NCBI RefSeq assembly: GCF_013307245.1
Contig: NZ_CP028941.1
Coordinates: 186,001-250,000, forward strand
DNA: 64,000 nucleotides
Source of the DNA: Polynucleobacter antarcticus
Lineage (GTDB): Bacteria > Pseudomonadota > Gammaproteobacteria > Burkholderiales > Burkholderiaceae
Direction: 5' to 3'
Shown: positions 7,555 through 17,447 of the stretch, piece after piece
How positions within the stretch are numbered: position 1 is the stretch's first letter
How the letters are laid out: the number at the start of each line of letters is the position of its first letter
Notes under the pieces: generated by a model
Seen by the model: only the letters and a program-made list of their open reading frames with translations
Databases searched by the model: none
What the model was told of the DNA's origin: nothing
Position numbers and translations under genes: made by a program

Positions 7555-8514
7555 CTATAGTGCAAAGCCAAATGCGGTTTTAAACTGAGATCCAATCTGA
7601 TCTTTGCTCATTTGGTGATTTTGTGGTCCCTGGTGGGCAATTTTGATGGAGCCCATCAAACTGGCTAGCCTTCCAGTGGTTTCCCAATCCATGTCATTTT
7701 CTAGTCCAAACAATAGCCCACCACGAAATGCGTCGCCACATCCAGTTGGATCCACTACTTTTGCTGCTGGAACTGATGGAATTGCGATGCATTTACCAGC
7801 ACAGTAAATATCAGCCCCTTCCGCACCTTTAGTAACTATCAGCGCTTTTACTCGTTCTGCTACTTTTTCTAGACTGAGGCCAGTACGCTGAGACAGCATT
7901 TCTCCTTCATAGTCATTGACTGCTAGGTAGCTTGCAATATCAATCAACTCTAAGAGTTCAGGACCATTAAACATCGGTAAACCTTGGCCTGGATCAAAAA
8001 CAAATGGAATGCCTGCTTCAGCCAGCTGATGGCAATGTTCCCACATACCTTGACGTCCATCTGGCGCAACTATTCCAAATTTGGCGACCCCTTTTTGATT
8101 CTGAGTGCGCTCTTTTACTGCTGCGGATACTAAGTTGAGGTGAGAGTCATTCATAGCCCCAGGATGAAAAGCAGTGATTTGATTATTAGCCTGGTCAGTG
8201 GTGATCATAGCTTGGGCTGTAAAGCCGGTTTCAATTTGACGAATATGCGCTGTATCAATCTTTAGTTGCTTTAATCGATCGAGATAAGGAGCGGCATCAT
8301 TTCCAACGGTGGCCATGATGATCGGATCACCGCCAAGAAGCTGAAGGTTGTAGGCAATATTGCCTGCGCATCCACCAAATTCTCGGCGCATTGTCGGTAC
8401 GAGAAAGGCCACATTAAGAATATGAATCTGCTCCGGCAGAATTTGGTCAGCAAATTTGCCTTCAAAGTTCATGATGGTGTCGTAAGCAATAGAACCACAG
8501 ATCAAGCTAGCCAT
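7555..8514 (-). CDS. PfkB-family carbohydrate kinase (adenosine kinase-like)
   Basis: A 319-residue ribokinase/PfkB-fold sugar or nucleoside kinase. It shows the glycine pair GGCAGNIAYNLQLLGG (PfkB signature 1, about residues 47-62) and DPTGCGDAFRGG near the C-terminus (signature 2, holding the catalytic Asp and anion hole). In most members the latter reads GAGD; here it is GCGD. The overall form resembles the adenosine kinase-like proteins annotated in betaproteobacteria, but substrate cannot be read from sequence. It is 60 bp downstream of prmA on the same strand and may share its transcript. Confidence 0.85.
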   Translation of the reverse strand: MASLICGSIAYDTIMNFEGKFADQILPEQIHILNVAFLVPTMRREFGGCAGNIAYNLQLLGGDPIIMATVGNDAAPYLDRLKQLKIDTAHIRQIETGFTAQAMITTDQANNQITAFHPGAMNDSHLNLVSAAVKERTQNQKGVAKFGIVAPDGRQGMWEHCHQLAEAGIPFVFDPGQGLPMFNGPELLELIDIASYLAVNDYEGEMLSQRTGLSLEKVAERVKALIVTKGAEGADIYCAGKCIAIPSVPAAKVVDPTGCGDAFRGGLLFGLENDMDWETTGRLASLMGSIKIAHQGPQNHQMSKDQIGSQFKTAFGFAL

Positions 8515-8574
8515 AAATCATTACTTTCTAAAAAATTGAGTGGAAAATTGGTTATAGGGAGTTTTGAGTAAATG

Positions 8575-10089
8575 TTAAGGATAAAAAATTCTGACGCGGT
8601 AGCCCGCAGTATTCGGCGGAAGTGCAATTGGGAATTGCAAACGGTACATTTCCCCAGAGGGTGCACCGCGTGTTAAAAATTGAGGATGCGCATCTTGCCA
8701 AGTTTGAGGCACCCATGCTTGAGGATTAAATTGAATCGTTTGAATTTCTGATTCCTCTGCATCTGTGAGGAAAATTTCTAAATGCGGGAATAAAACAGGA
8801 ATTGCTAGACGATTTTGTAATGCGACTGCAACCATGGATTGATTTGAGGCGATTTTAAGGCCCTCTCGTGCATTTTCAGTAGATAAGGTGGCTGAAGTTA
8901 TTTGCCATGCAGAAAAATCGCTTACAGGGCGATTTATGCACCCTAGTACGCTACACAATTTTTCATCAAACTTTTGCAAAACAGAAAAAGCAGTACTTGC
9001 TACAGGATGAGATGAGCCATCAATTCGAGTAGCCAATACTGGCAGAAGCGTATTTCTGGAAAGGTGTTCGCCAAATACGACGAGTAGCACTACAAGAAGA
9101 CTGAGGAGAATGAACTTAAGTCTTTTTTTTTGAGCTGGCACTGGTACGTGAGCTTTTTTTTCTGTCAGGGTGCCTTGTAGGCAAACCCAACCTTCACTTT
9201 CTTTCCAAACCGATAGGCTGAGCCACTGGCTATAAGTAGCAATCACCTCGTCAGCTTGTCTAGCAAGCACACCGGATAAAATAATTCTTCCGCCAACTCG
9301 CATTTTATTCACGAGGGCTGGGGCAAGCACTTGAAGTGGATTGGCTAGAATGTTCGCCATCACGATGTCATACTTTGTTTCTGCTGCTAGCTCTGGGGCA
9401 TTCTCATTGGGCAAAACAAAGCAAATGCTCACCTTATTAATTTCCGCATTGCTATTGGCGGCTACCATCGCTTGAGGATCAATATCTGTTCCGACTACAG
9501 GATTGCAGCCTAGTTTTGCTGCGGCAATCGCCAGAATTCCGGAGCCACAACCATAATCTAAGAGACTTTGATTTTGAAGATTAGTGTTTTGTTCTAGCCA
9601 AAGCAGGCAAAGATGGGTAGTAGGGTGGCTACCGGTACCAAATGCTAAACCGGGATCAACCGCTAAACAAATTGCTTGCGGGTCAGTAGGTGCTTCATGC
9701 CAAGAAGGGACGACCCAAATGCGCTCTCCAATTTGAATGGGAGCAAATTGACTTTGCGTGAGGCGCACCCAATCTTGCTCTTCAACAATCCGCTCTTGAG
9801 GTATTGGTAGATGAAAGCCACTCTCTTTGAGGGACTCGAGCAAGGTTGAAACAAAGTCTGCATCGCCGGAATGATCTAATTCAGGATTAAACAGTGCTGT
9901 GACGGAAGAGCGATCCCACGCTTGAACTTCAGGAGAGAGACCTGGTTCGCCATATAGCGGGTTTTCATCGTAACCGCCAGCGGCATCATCCTCAACAGTT
10001 ACCGAAAGTGCGCCTACCTCCAGTAATGCGTCTCCTAAAGGTTCGGCAATTTCAGCGGGTACCGTGAATATGAGTTCACGATAAGACAT
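8575..10089 (-). CDS. prmA: Ribosomal protein L11 methyltransferase PrmA fused to a membrane-anchored DUF3426-like domain
   Basis: Residues 1 to about 308 are a complete PrmA, the SAM-dependent enzyme that trimethylates ribosomal protein L11. The sequence shows the AFGTGSHPTT signature, SAM motif LDYGCGSGILAIAA and NILANPL. A basic stretch (321-325) and a transmembrane helix (about 323-340) follow. A C-terminal domain then has DEKLCSVLGC and ends AGYRVRIFYP, which fits DUF3426. In related bacteria the DUF3426 domain is usually a separate protein with an N-terminal zinc ribbon just after prmA. Here the ribbon is absent and the ORF is continuous to 504 residues. Minus-strand order is accB-accC-prmA. 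Confidence 0.9.
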   Translation of the reverse strand: MSYRELIFTVPAEIAEPLGDALLEVGALSVTVEDDAAGGYDENPLYGEPGLSPEVQAWDRSSVTALFNPELDHSGDADFVSTLLESLKESGFHLPIPQERIVEEQDWVRLTQSQFAPIQIGERIWVVPSWHEAPTDPQAICLAVDPGLAFGTGSHPTTHLCLLWLEQNTNLQNQSLLDYGCGSGILAIAAAKLGCNPVVGTDIDPQAMVAANSNAEINKVSICFVLPNENAPELAAETKYDIVMANILANPLQVLAPALVNKMRVGGRIILSGVLARQADEVIATYSQWLSLSVWKESEGWVCLQGTLTEKKAHVPVPAQKKRLKFILLSLLVVLLVVFGEHLSRNTLLPVLATRIDGSSHPVASTAFSVLQKFDEKLCSVLGCINRPVSDFSAWQITSATLSTENAREGLKIASNQSMVAVALQNRLAIPVLFPHLEIFLTDAEESEIQTIQFNPQAWVPQTWQDAHPQFLTRGAPSGEMYRLQFPIALPPNTAGYRVRIFYP

Positions 10090-10110
10090 GCATACCCCTC
10101 ATGAACGAGT

Positions 10111-11475
10111 TTAGGGTTTGCCGCGGCTAGCAGCTTGCTCTTCAAGCCGATGCTCTAAGTAATGAATACTAGTGCCACCTTCAATAAAGTTAGGATCAAG
10201 CATCAGCTCACGGTGTAGGGGCACATTGGTAGTAATGCCGTCAATCACCATCTCAGAGAGTGCAATCTGCATACGACGAATCGCCTGATCGCGGGTATTG
10301 CCGTAAGAAATGAGCTTACCAATCATGGAGTCGTAGTTTGGTGGCACCATGTAACCACTATAGGCATGAGAGTCAACGCGAATACCGGGACCTCCAGGCA
10401 TGTGAAATGAGCCAATGCGACCGGGGCTGGGCGTAAATTTAAAGGGGTCTTCCGCATTAATACGACATTCGATGGCATGGCCTCGGAAGACAATGTCTTT
10501 TTGGCGATAGCCGAGTTTAAGTCCAGCCGCAATCCGAATTTGCTCTTGAACAATATCGACACCGGTAATCATTTCAGTGACCGGGTGCTCTACCTGAACA
10601 CGGGTATTCATTTCAATAAAGAAAAATTCACCATCTTCATACAAAAACTCGAAGGTACCGGCGCCACGATAACCAATTTTTCGACAGGCTTCTGCGCAGC
10701 GCTCACCAATTTTGGCGATAGCACGACGATCGATGCCTGGCGCTGGCGCTTCTTCAATGACTTTTTGGTGGCGTCGTTGCATTGAGCAGTCCCGCTCACC
10801 TAACCAGATTGCGCTACCGTGGGTATCGGCCAAAATCTGAATTTCTACATGGCGCGGCTTTTCTAAAAACTTTTCCATATAGACTTCTGGATTACCAAAG
10901 GCACGACCCGCTTCCTCTTTGGTCATATTCACTGCATTTAATAATGCCGCTTCGGTATGTACTACGCGCATTCCTCTACCACCACCACCACCCGCAGCTT
11001 TGATGATGACTGGATAACCCACGCGTTTTGCAGTGGTAATAATTTCTTTTGGATCGCTGGGGAGCGCACCTTCAGATCCAGGAACACAGGGCACTCCTGC
11101 CTTGATCATGGCGCGCTTTGCAGACACCTTGTCACCCATGAGGCGAATGGATGCGGCTGTAGGGCCAATAAAAGCAAAGCCAGATTTCTCAACACGTTCT
11201 GCAAAGTCAGCGTTCTCAGACAAAAAGCCATATCCTGGATGAATCGCTTCCGCATCGGTGACTTCCGCCGCTGAAATAATCGCAGGCATATTGAGATAAC
11301 TTAAGGGTGAGGGTGCGGGCCCAATACAAACGGCCTCATCCGCAAGTCGGACATATTTTGCTTCTTTATCGGCAGTGGAATACACCACAACTGTTTTAAT
11401 TCCCAACTCACGGCATGCGCGCTGGATGCGGAGAGCAATTTCTCCCCGATTGGCGATCAGAATCTTATCGAACAT
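10111..11475 (-). CDS. accC: Acetyl-CoA carboxylase, biotin carboxylase subunit
   Basis: ATP-dependent carboxylation of biotin on AccB, the first half-reaction of fatty acid synthesis. The 454 residues match the family length. Visible are the N-terminal [14 protein letters not shown], the ATP-grasp glycine loop [13 protein letters not shown], and the catalytic [12 protein letters not shown] and [13 protein letters not shown] motifs. It lies 12 bp after accB and 21 bp before prmA, forming an accB-accC-prmA transcription unit. Confidence 0.97.
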   Translation of the reverse strand: MFDKILIANRGEIALRIQRACRELGIKTVVVYSTADKEAKYVRLADEAVCIGPAPSPLSYLNMPAIISAAEVTDAEAIHPGYGFLSENADFAERVEKSGFAFIGPTAASIRLMGDKVSAKRAMIKAGVPCVPGSEGALPSDPKEIITTAKRVGYPVIIKAAGGGGGRGMRVVHTEAALLNAVNMTKEEAGRAFGNPEVYMEKFLEKPRHVEIQILADTHGSAIWLGERDCSMQRRHQKVIEEAPAPGIDRRAIAKIGERCAEACRKIGYRGAGTFEFLYEDGEFFFIEMNTRVQVEHPVTEMITGVDIVQEQIRIAAGLKLGYRQKDIVFRGHAIECRINAEDPFKFTPSPGRIGSFHMPGGPGIRVDSHAYSGYMVPPNYDSMIGKLISYGNTRDQAIRRMQIALSEMVIDGITTNVPLHRELMLDPNFIEGGTSIHYLEHRLEEQAASRGKP

Positions 11476-11487
11476 ATTGGCTCAGGG

Positions 11488-11958
11488 TTAGGTAATGATG
11501 AACAGCGGCTGGTCAAATTCAACACCTTGGCCGTTTTCACACAAAATTTGTTTAATCACACCATCTTTTTCAGATTCGATCTCATTGAGTAGTTTCATTG
11601 CTTCAATGATGCAGAGAGTTTGACCTATCTTGACGGTATCTCCTACATTAACAAAGTTTGCAGACTCTGGATTTGCGGCGCGATAGAAAGTACCGACCAT
11701 TGGGGATCGCGCTACAAACCCGGTTTCAACCGGAGTTTCTTCGAGTGCTTGTGGAGCAATAGCAGGGGCCGCGCTTGCTGTAGGCGCAGCTGAAGTTGCT
11801 TGGGTCGGAGTTGCATTGGCATAGACCATCTGGCCGCTTGGGGCCGAAGATCCTGCATTGACGATACGAACTCGGTCTTCGCCCTCGTTCACCTCTAGTT
11901 CAGAAATACCTGATTCAGAAACCAGGTCAATGAGGGTTTTGAGTTTTCTTAGGTCCAT
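11488..11958 (-). CDS. accB: Acetyl-CoA carboxylase, biotin carboxyl carrier protein
   Basis: A 156-residue carrier of the biotin that moves carboxyl groups between AccC and the carboxyltransferase. It has an N-terminal [13 protein letters not shown] segment, an alanine/proline linker (about 50-75), and a biotinyl domain with [10 protein letters not shown]. The Lys in EAMK is the biotinylation site; most homologues read EAMKMMN. First gene of the accBC unit; the 86 bp to aroQ leave space for a promoter. Confidence 0.96.
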   Translation of the reverse strand: MDLRKLKTLIDLVSESGISELEVNEGEDRVRIVNAGSSAPSGQMVYANATPTQATSAAPTASAAPAIAPQALEETPVETGFVARSPMVGTFYRAANPESANFVNVGDTVKIGQTLCIIEAMKLLNEIESEKDGVIKQILCENGQGVEFDQPLFIIT

Positions 11959-12044
11959 GGAGAGGCTTCCTCTATCTATTGCTTATGAAGTAATTCGTAT
12001 GAAATAAGGTCTATTTAGTGCTACTTGACTGGTTTGATCTAGCT

Positions 12045-12494
12045 CTATTTTTTAAGACGTGTAATTGCTGCTTGCAGTGCTAGCTCGTAACCGATAGCGC
12101 CAAATCCACAAATTACACCCGTGGCGATATCGGATAAATATGAATGCTTACGGAATTCTTCGCGCTGATAAATGTTCGATAAATGTACTTCCGTAAAGGG
12201 AATGGCTACTCCCGCCAGGACGTCACGTAAGGCAACACTGGTATGGGTAAAGGCGCCTGGATTGATAATGATGAAATCAACCCCATCTATTTTTGCTTTT
12301 TGAATGCGGTCAATGTGCTCGCCTTCATGATTGCTTTGGAAGGTAGATAAATCAATAGAATGGGACTTTGCAATGGAGTCCAGCTTTATATGAATATCTT
12401 CGAGGGTAGTTTTGCCATAAATCTCTGGCTCTCTAGTTCCCAGCAAATTGAGATTTGGGCCCTGGATAACGAGAATTGAAGTATTTTTTGGCAT
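12045..12494 (-). CDS. aroQ: Type II 3-dehydroquinate dehydratase
   Basis: Third step of the shikimate pathway, as a dodecameric type II enzyme. The 149 residues carry [17 protein letters not shown] (catalytic Tyr near residue 26), [17 protein letters not shown] and [14 protein letters not shown], all hallmarks of AroQ. It precedes accB on the same strand. Upstream, on the complement of about 12530-12555, a TTGAAA with a TAAT-like -10 could be its promoter, but this is weak. Confidence 0.96.
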   Translation of the reverse strand: MPKNTSILVIQGPNLNLLGTREPEIYGKTTLEDIHIKLDSIAKSHSIDLSTFQSNHEGEHIDRIQKAKIDGVDFIIINPGAFTHTSVALRDVLAGVAIPFTEVHLSNIYQREEFRKHSYLSDIATGVICGFGAIGYELALQAAITRLKK

Positions 12495-12723
12495 AGATCG
12501 ATAATTTTAGAAGCAGTTAGATTTCATTATGGGCAGACAAAATTTCTTTCAATGTGCCTGCTTCTTTAATGCAATTGGCTTATAAACAATTAAGGCAAGT
12601 ATACCCGCACGAGCTCCTAAAATATCCTAAAAACAGGTATAAATTCACTTTATTTTCTTACTTTTTAGTAAAAATAGACCCTAAAAAGCAGTTTTTAAAT
12701 ATTCTAAAATTCAATAAAATTGT
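12495..12723. other. AT-rich intergenic stretch between tlpA-like and aroQ
   Basis: 229 bp, unusually AT-rich for the window. It should contain the aroQ promoter (minus strand). An 89-codon plus-strand ORF (12554-12823) enters the opposite gene and has no recognisable features. I see no clear terminator or RNA gene. Confidence 0.45.
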
Positions 12724-13251
12724 TTATAAAGCAGTTTTAATGGCACTTCTAAGCTCTTCTTCGCTTATCTTTCCTAATTTACTACTGGTAGCTTTACCCT
12801 TGGCATCAATGATGACGGTATAGGGTAGGGCGCCTTGGGCGTTACCCATTTGCTTGGATAGGCTGCTGCCTTCCATTCCACCGATTACAATCGGGTAAGA
12901 AACAGGGGTCATTTCAAGAAATTGACGAATGTTAGAGGGAGAATCAATGCCAATGCCAACAAATAACACATTTTTAGAGGAAAGTTCTGCTTGTAATTTA
13001 TCAAAAATAGGCATTTCCTCAACGCAAGGAGGGCACCAAGAGGCCCAAAAGTTCACAACCAGGATTTTTCCTTTCCATTGTTGAGTGTCGATAGGTTTTC
13101 CATCGGGTCCCTGCCAAGGATTCGCAAAAAAAGCCTCGATGGCGGGGTCGCTAGCCAAGCTACTTCTATAAATCCACTGCGAAGTCAGGACGCCCGCTAG
13201 TAGGGCTAAAAGACTGATTCCAACAATACTCATCCATTGTCTGCGGTTCAT
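12724..13251 (-). CDS. TlpA-like membrane-anchored thioredoxin-fold protein
   Basis: A 175-residue protein with an N-terminal signal anchor (about 8-25), so the domain should be periplasmic. The redoxin domain has FWASWCPPCVEEMP (the CPPC active site) and a cis-Pro region GALPYTVIID. Such TlpA/ResA-like proteins reduce disulfides, often for cytochrome c maturation; the exact partner is unknown. It is divergent from mpl with 26 bp between the starts. Confidence 0.88.
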   Translation of the reverse strand: MNRRQWMSIVGISLLALLAGVLTSQWIYRSSLASDPAIEAFFANPWQGPDGKPIDTQQWKGKILVVNFWASWCPPCVEEMPIFDKLQAELSSKNVLFVGIGIDSPSNIRQFLEMTPVSYPIVIGGMEGSSLSKQMGNAQGALPYTVIIDAKGKATSSKLGKISEEELRSAIKTAL

Positions 13252-13277
13252 TGCAACTCCTTCGCTAAAATTCGTTT

Positions 13278-14699
13278 ATGCATATTCATATCTTGGGCAT
13301 TTGCGGTACTTTCATGGGCGGCATTGCCGCAATTGCTCGGCAGGCCGGACATCGGGTGACCGGTTGTGATGCCAATGTGTATCCACCGATGAGCACCCAA
13401 CTAGAAGCGCAGGGTATTAAGCTCATTGAAGGATTCTCACCAGATCAATTATTACAGTTTGAGACGATGCCTGATTTATTTGTCATCGGCAATGTGGTGT
13501 CGCGTGGTAACCCCTTAATGGAAGCCATCCTCAATCAAGGTCTACCTTACACCTCGGGGCCTCAATGGCTTGGTGAGCAAGTGTTGTTTGGTAGACATGT
13601 CCTAGCGGTAGCAGGCACTCACGGCAAAACAACCACATCCGCTATGCTCACTTGGATTTTGGAATTCAATGGCTTTAAGCCCGGTTATTTAATTGGGGGT
13701 GTACCACTCAATTTTGTCGTGTCCGCGCGCTTAGGTGATAGTCAATATTTCGTGATCGAAGCAGATGAATATGACACTGCATTCTTTGACAAACGGAGTA
13801 AGTTTATCCATTACCGACCACGTACTGCTTTATTGAATAATCTGGAGTTTGATCATGCAGATATTTTTGCCGATCTTCACGCGATAGAAACACAATTTCA
13901 TCACTTAGTTCGTACGGTGCCTAGCGATGGCCTATTAGTCGTTAATGGTGAAGAGGCTGCATTAGAGAGGGTTGTTGCACGAGGAGCGTGGGCTCCAGTA
14001 GAGCGCTTTGGGCAGGACCAAAAGAATGCTTGGTCCTTGCTAACGCAAGAGGCGGATGGTTTCATAGTGGTCAAGGATGGAAAAGAAATGGCAACCGTAA
14101 AGTGGGCGCCTGATGCTGGAGTGATGGGTCGGCACAATCAGCTCAATGCCCTTGCAGCCATTGCTTCTGCAAATCATATTGGCATTACACCAGCCGATGC
14201 AGCGCGCGCTTTGGCGGAGTTTAAAAACGTCAAGCGCCGCCTAGAAACTATTGGCGTAGAAAATGGAATCACGGTGTACGACGATTTTGCACATCACCCG
14301 ACTGCAATTGCTACAACACTTGATGGTTTGCGAAGACGGGTTGGTGATGCACGAATTTTGGCTGTATTAGAGCCTCGCTCCAACACGATGAAGTTAGGCA
14401 TTATGAAAGCCCAGCTCCCCGCTAGCTTAGAGGCGGCAGATATGGTCTATGCATACGGTGCTAGTGACGGTAAAGAGTCATTAGGGTGGGATTTAAGTGA
14501 GGTATTGGCACCTCTTAACTCAAGCAAGTCGGATCGCGCGATGGCCTTTATCGACCTCGGCGCCTTGACGGCAGCGGTTGCTAAACAGGCAAGACCTGGC
14601 GACCATATATTGGTGATGAGTAATGGCGGGTTTGGTGGGGTCCATCAAAAGATTTTGACCGCTATTCAACAAGCTCAGTCAGAGAATTCACAAACATAA
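13278..14699 (+). CDS. mpl: UDP-N-acetylmuramate:L-alanyl-gamma-D-glutamyl-meso-diaminopimelate ligase
   Basis: Mpl reattaches recycled tripeptide to UDP-MurNAc, the step following AmpD and LdcA in wall recycling. The 473-residue Mur-ligase shows [15 protein letters not shown] at the N-terminus, the ATP loop [13 protein letters not shown], the [16 protein letters not shown] block that separates Mpl from MurC, and [12 protein letters not shown] in the C-terminal domain. Length and motifs fit the family. A short-chain reductase follows 28 bp downstream. Confidence 0.95.
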   Translation: MHIHILGICGTFMGGIAAIARQAGHRVTGCDANVYPPMSTQLEAQGIKLIEGFSPDQLLQFETMPDLFVIGNVVSRGNPLMEAILNQGLPYTSGPQWLGEQVLFGRHVLAVAGTHGKTTTSAMLTWILEFNGFKPGYLIGGVPLNFVVSARLGDSQYFVIEADEYDTAFFDKRSKFIHYRPRTALLNNLEFDHADIFADLHAIETQFHHLVRTVPSDGLLVVNGEEAALERVVARGAWAPVERFGQDQKNAWSLLTQEADGFIVVKDGKEMATVKWAPDAGVMGRHNQLNALAAIASANHIGITPADAARALAEFKNVKRRLETIGVENGITVYDDFAHHPTAIATTLDGLRRRVGDARILAVLEPRSNTMKLGIMKAQLPASLEAADMVYAYGASDGKESLGWDLSEVLAPLNSSKSDRAMAFIDLGALTAAVAKQARPGDHILVMSNGGFGGVHQKILTAIQQAQSENSQT

Positions 14700-14727
14700 G
14701 TGCAATCTACGAAAGCAAACTAATAAC

Positions 14728-15456
14728 ATGAGATTAAAAGATAGGGTAGCCATCATCACAGGCTCTGCAAAAGGGATTGGCTTTGCAACGGCACGGCGAT
14801 TTGCTCAGGAAGGCGCGAAAGTCATCATTACGGATATGAGTCCAGAGGCTATCAAAGTAGCTGCTGATGAGATTCCGAGGTCGGAAGCGTATGTCATGAA
14901 TGTCACAGATCGCTCTTCCATTCAATCGGTGGTTGATGAAGTGATGCAGCGCCATGGACGGATTGATATTTTAATTAACAATGCGGGTATCACCCAGGAT
15001 GCGCGTTTAGTCAAAATGACAGAAGCGCAATTTGATGCGGTGATCGATGTCAATCTTAAAGGCGTCTTTAACTGCTCTCAACTAATCGTGCCGCATATGT
15101 TGGAGGCGGGCAAGGGCGCGATTGTGAATGCCTCGAGCGTAGTAGGTATTTATGGAAATTTTGGACAGACAAATTATTCTGCGACAAAGTTTGGAGTAAT
15201 TGGTTTTACTAAAACTTGGGCACGTGAATTAGGGCCAAAAGGTATTCGGGTCAATGCAATTTGTCCTGGCTTTATTGCGACAGAGATGGTCAAAGCTATG
15301 CCCGAAAATATTTTGCAAGATATTGAGAGGCGCAGTTGGCTTGGGCGCCTTGGAACTCCAGAAGAAATGGCAAACGTCTACTTATTCTTAGCTAGCGATG
15401 AAGCAAGTTATCTGAATGGGGTAGCGCTCGAGGCCAGTGGCGGGATCTCTCTCTAA
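14728..15456 (+). CDS. fabG: SDR-family 3-oxoacyl-ACP reductase-like protein (FabG-like)
   Basis: A 242-residue short-chain dehydrogenase. The nucleotide-binding [10 protein letters not shown] lies near residue 11, then NNAGIT, the catalytic Ser in ASSVVGIYG, and YSATK with the active-site Tyr and Lys. FabG is the best match, but SDR substrates are hard to assign and an acetoacetyl-CoA reductase is possible. It does not sit in the usual fabD-fabG-acpP cluster, so it may be a paralogue. The RNB gene starts 3 bp after its stop, so the two are probably coupled. Confidence 0.8.
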   Translation: MRLKDRVAIITGSAKGIGFATARRFAQEGAKVIITDMSPEAIKVAADEIPRSEAYVMNVTDRSSIQSVVDEVMQRHGRIDILINNAGITQDARLVKMTEAQFDAVIDVNLKGVFNCSQLIVPHMLEAGKGAIVNASSVVGIYGNFGQTNYSATKFGVIGFTKTWARELGPKGIRVNAICPGFIATEMVKAMPENILQDIERRSWLGRLGTPEEMANVYLFLASDEASYLNGVALEASGGISL

Positions 15457-15458
15457 GC

Positions 15459-17447
15459 ATGCATCTTTTATATGAAGAGGGTGGTGATATCAAGGTCGCC
15501 ACAGTACAGTCTGCTTCTGGTGCGGGGGATACTGAATCTTGGCAGGCGACAAGTCTTTCAGGGAAGAAGATCAAGCTAAAAGCTAAGGAGGTATGGCTGC
15601 GTTTTGAAAAGCCTGAACCACAAGCTTTAATGGATCAAGCTAAAGCCCTAGCCCAAGAAATTGATCTACAATTTTTATGGGATTGCGCGCCAGATGAAGA
15701 GTTTGGATTGGTCGATGTGGCTCTTGAATACTTCGGCGCACAAGCAACTATTTTTCAGCAGACAGCTTTAGCGATTGCTTTACAAGGTGCCCCTGTATTT
15801 TTTCGGCGTAAAGGCCGTGGCCGTTTCCAACGCGCACCACTTGAGCAGTTACAGGCAGGTTTAGCCGCTTTAGAGCGCAAACAAAAAGAATTAGAACAAC
15901 AAGCTATTTGGCAAGCAGAGTTAGTCGCCGGAGTCTTTCCTGAGAGCCTGCGATCACAAGCCCAACAATTGCTATTTTCTCCTGATAAAAACACCAGCGC
16001 ATATAAAGCTTTTATTGCTGCTTGTACAGAATCTGGTGAATCTCCCGCACAAATGATGATCCGTTGCAAAGCGATTACATCCCCTTTGGCATATCACCAA
16101 GGGATGTTTTTAAAGGCGCATTTTCCGCAAGGTTCTGCTCATGATGCGTCCTTAGCGGTAGATCAAGCTGCATTAAATCAAGCGATTGCAGATTTACCTT
16201 TAGCGGATGTCACGGCTTTTTCGATTGATGACTCTGGTACTACAGAAATTGATGATGCTTTATCAGTGACAGCGTTGGCTGAGGGCGGTCATCGTATTGG
16301 CATACATATTGCTGCCCCGGGGCTGGTCATTACTAAGGATGATCCCTTGGATCATATTGCCCGTGCACGCATGTCTACTGTATATTTTCCGGGCGACAAG
16401 ATTACGATGTTCCCCGATTCAGTTATTCAGCAGTTTTCATTAGATGAGGGCGCGCCTCGTCCTGCTTTATCTATTTACATTGATATCAATAGTGATGGGG
16501 TCGTGAATCAGGACGCTTTGCAATTGCGTGCAGAGATGGTGCCGATAGGGGCTAATCTTCGCCTTGAACATCTAGAGCATAAAGTGATCGAAGCGAGTTT
16601 GCTAGATCCCACTTCAGATTTTCCTTATCGACAAGAGCTCAGTGTGCTTTGGTCTGCTGCCAAACTATTGCATGCTGGACGTCAAGAACAACGGCTTGCT
16701 AATGGACTGCGTGCAGAGCAATTAGGGGCAATAGATCCCAATGCTTTAGCACGAGATTTTCATTTTCATATTCAAGAGCGCGATGGTAAGCAGCATGTAG
16801 ACATTACAGCCCGTCAACGTGGATCCATTTTAGATACGATCGTTGCTGAGTGGATGATTTATTGCAATAGTGCTGCGGGGCGCCTACTGGCAGATCATGG
16901 TTTACCTGGTCTTTTCAGAACACAAAAAGGTTGGGGTCCATTGCGAACGCGGATGCAGACAACACCGGGACCTCACGAAGGCTTGGGATTAGATTACTAC
17001 GCTTGGTGCACTTCCCCTTTACGTCGTTATTCTGATTTAGTGAATCAATGGCAATTGATTGCTATAGCTAAACATGGTGTGACTGCCAAGATGGTGGCGC
17101 CGTTTCCTCCGCGAGATGCAGCGCTGATGGGCATAGCCGTTGATTTTGAGTCTTGCTATCAAGCCTATGGTGAGTATCAAGATCGCTTAGAGAAATACTG
17201 GTGTTTACGTTGGATGATGCAAGACGATCAGCCAAAGCAAGTCTTTGTTCGTCATCTTAAAGAAGGTATGTCACGGGTAGAACCTATTCCTTTGCATCTT
17301 CCCATTCCAGAGCTTGCTACGCATACGCGGATGACTCGAGCCGAAGTAAGCATTGCCGATGTAGATCTATTACAACTCAGTGCTGGTGTTCGCGTGTTGC
17401 AAATAGAAACCCCCGTAGTGATTGAGAGTGATGCAAGCCTCACCTAG
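15459..17447 (+). CDS. RNase II-type 3'-5' exoribonuclease (RNB domain)
   Basis: A 662-residue RNase II-family protein. The catalytic RNB domain carries SIDDSGTTEIDDALSV near residue 265, with the aspartates that bind magnesium, then HIAAPG and the C-terminal YAWCTSPLRRYSDLVNQWQL. It is shaped more like the shorter betaproteobacterial RNB proteins than E. coli Rnb or RNase R; the flanking RNA-binding domains are not obvious by eye. Role: processive degradation of single-stranded RNA. The next gene overlaps its 3' end. Confidence 0.88.
   Translation: MHLLYEEGGDIKVATVQSASGAGDTESWQATSLSGKKIKLKAKEVWLRFEKPEPQALMDQAKALAQEIDLQFLWDCAPDEEFGLVDVALEYFGAQATIFQQTALAIALQGAPVFFRRKGRGRFQRAPLEQLQAGLAALERKQKELEQQAIWQAELVAGVFPESLRSQAQQLLFSPDKNTSAYKAFIAACTESGESPAQMMIRCKAITSPLAYHQGMFLKAHFPQGSAHDASLAVDQAALNQAIADLPLADVTAFSIDDSGTTEIDDALSVTALAEGGHRIGIHIAAPGLVITKDDPLDHIARARMSTVYFPGDKITMFPDSVIQQFSLDEGAPRPALSIYIDINSDGVVNQDALQLRAEMVPIGANLRLEHLEHKVIEASLLDPTSDFPYRQELSVLWSAAKLLHAGRQEQRLANGLRAEQLGAIDPNALARDFHFHIQERDGKQHVDITARQRGSILDTIVAEWMIYCNSAAGRLLADHGLPGLFRTQKGWGPLRTRMQTTPGPHEGLGLDYYAWCTSPLRRYSDLVNQWQLIAIAKHGVTAKMVAPFPPRDAALMGIAVDFESCYQAYGEYQDRLEKYWCLRWMMQDDQPKQVFVRHLKEGMSRVEPIPLHLPIPELATHTRMTRAEVSIADVDLLQLSAGVRVLQIETPVVIESDASLT

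Noticed and set aside
10477..11274. Three overlapping plus-strand ORFs within accC
   Set aside because: Antisense to a strongly conserved gene; the open frames follow from accC codon usage.
12554..12823. 89-codon plus-strand ORF in the AT-rich gap before the TlpA-like gene
   Set aside because: Its second half is antisense to the TlpA-like gene and its first half is low-complexity; no ribosome binding site or known domain.
17422..17430. TTG start for the TonB-like gene
   Set aside because: ATG 17431 is in the same frame three codons later and needs no rare start codon.
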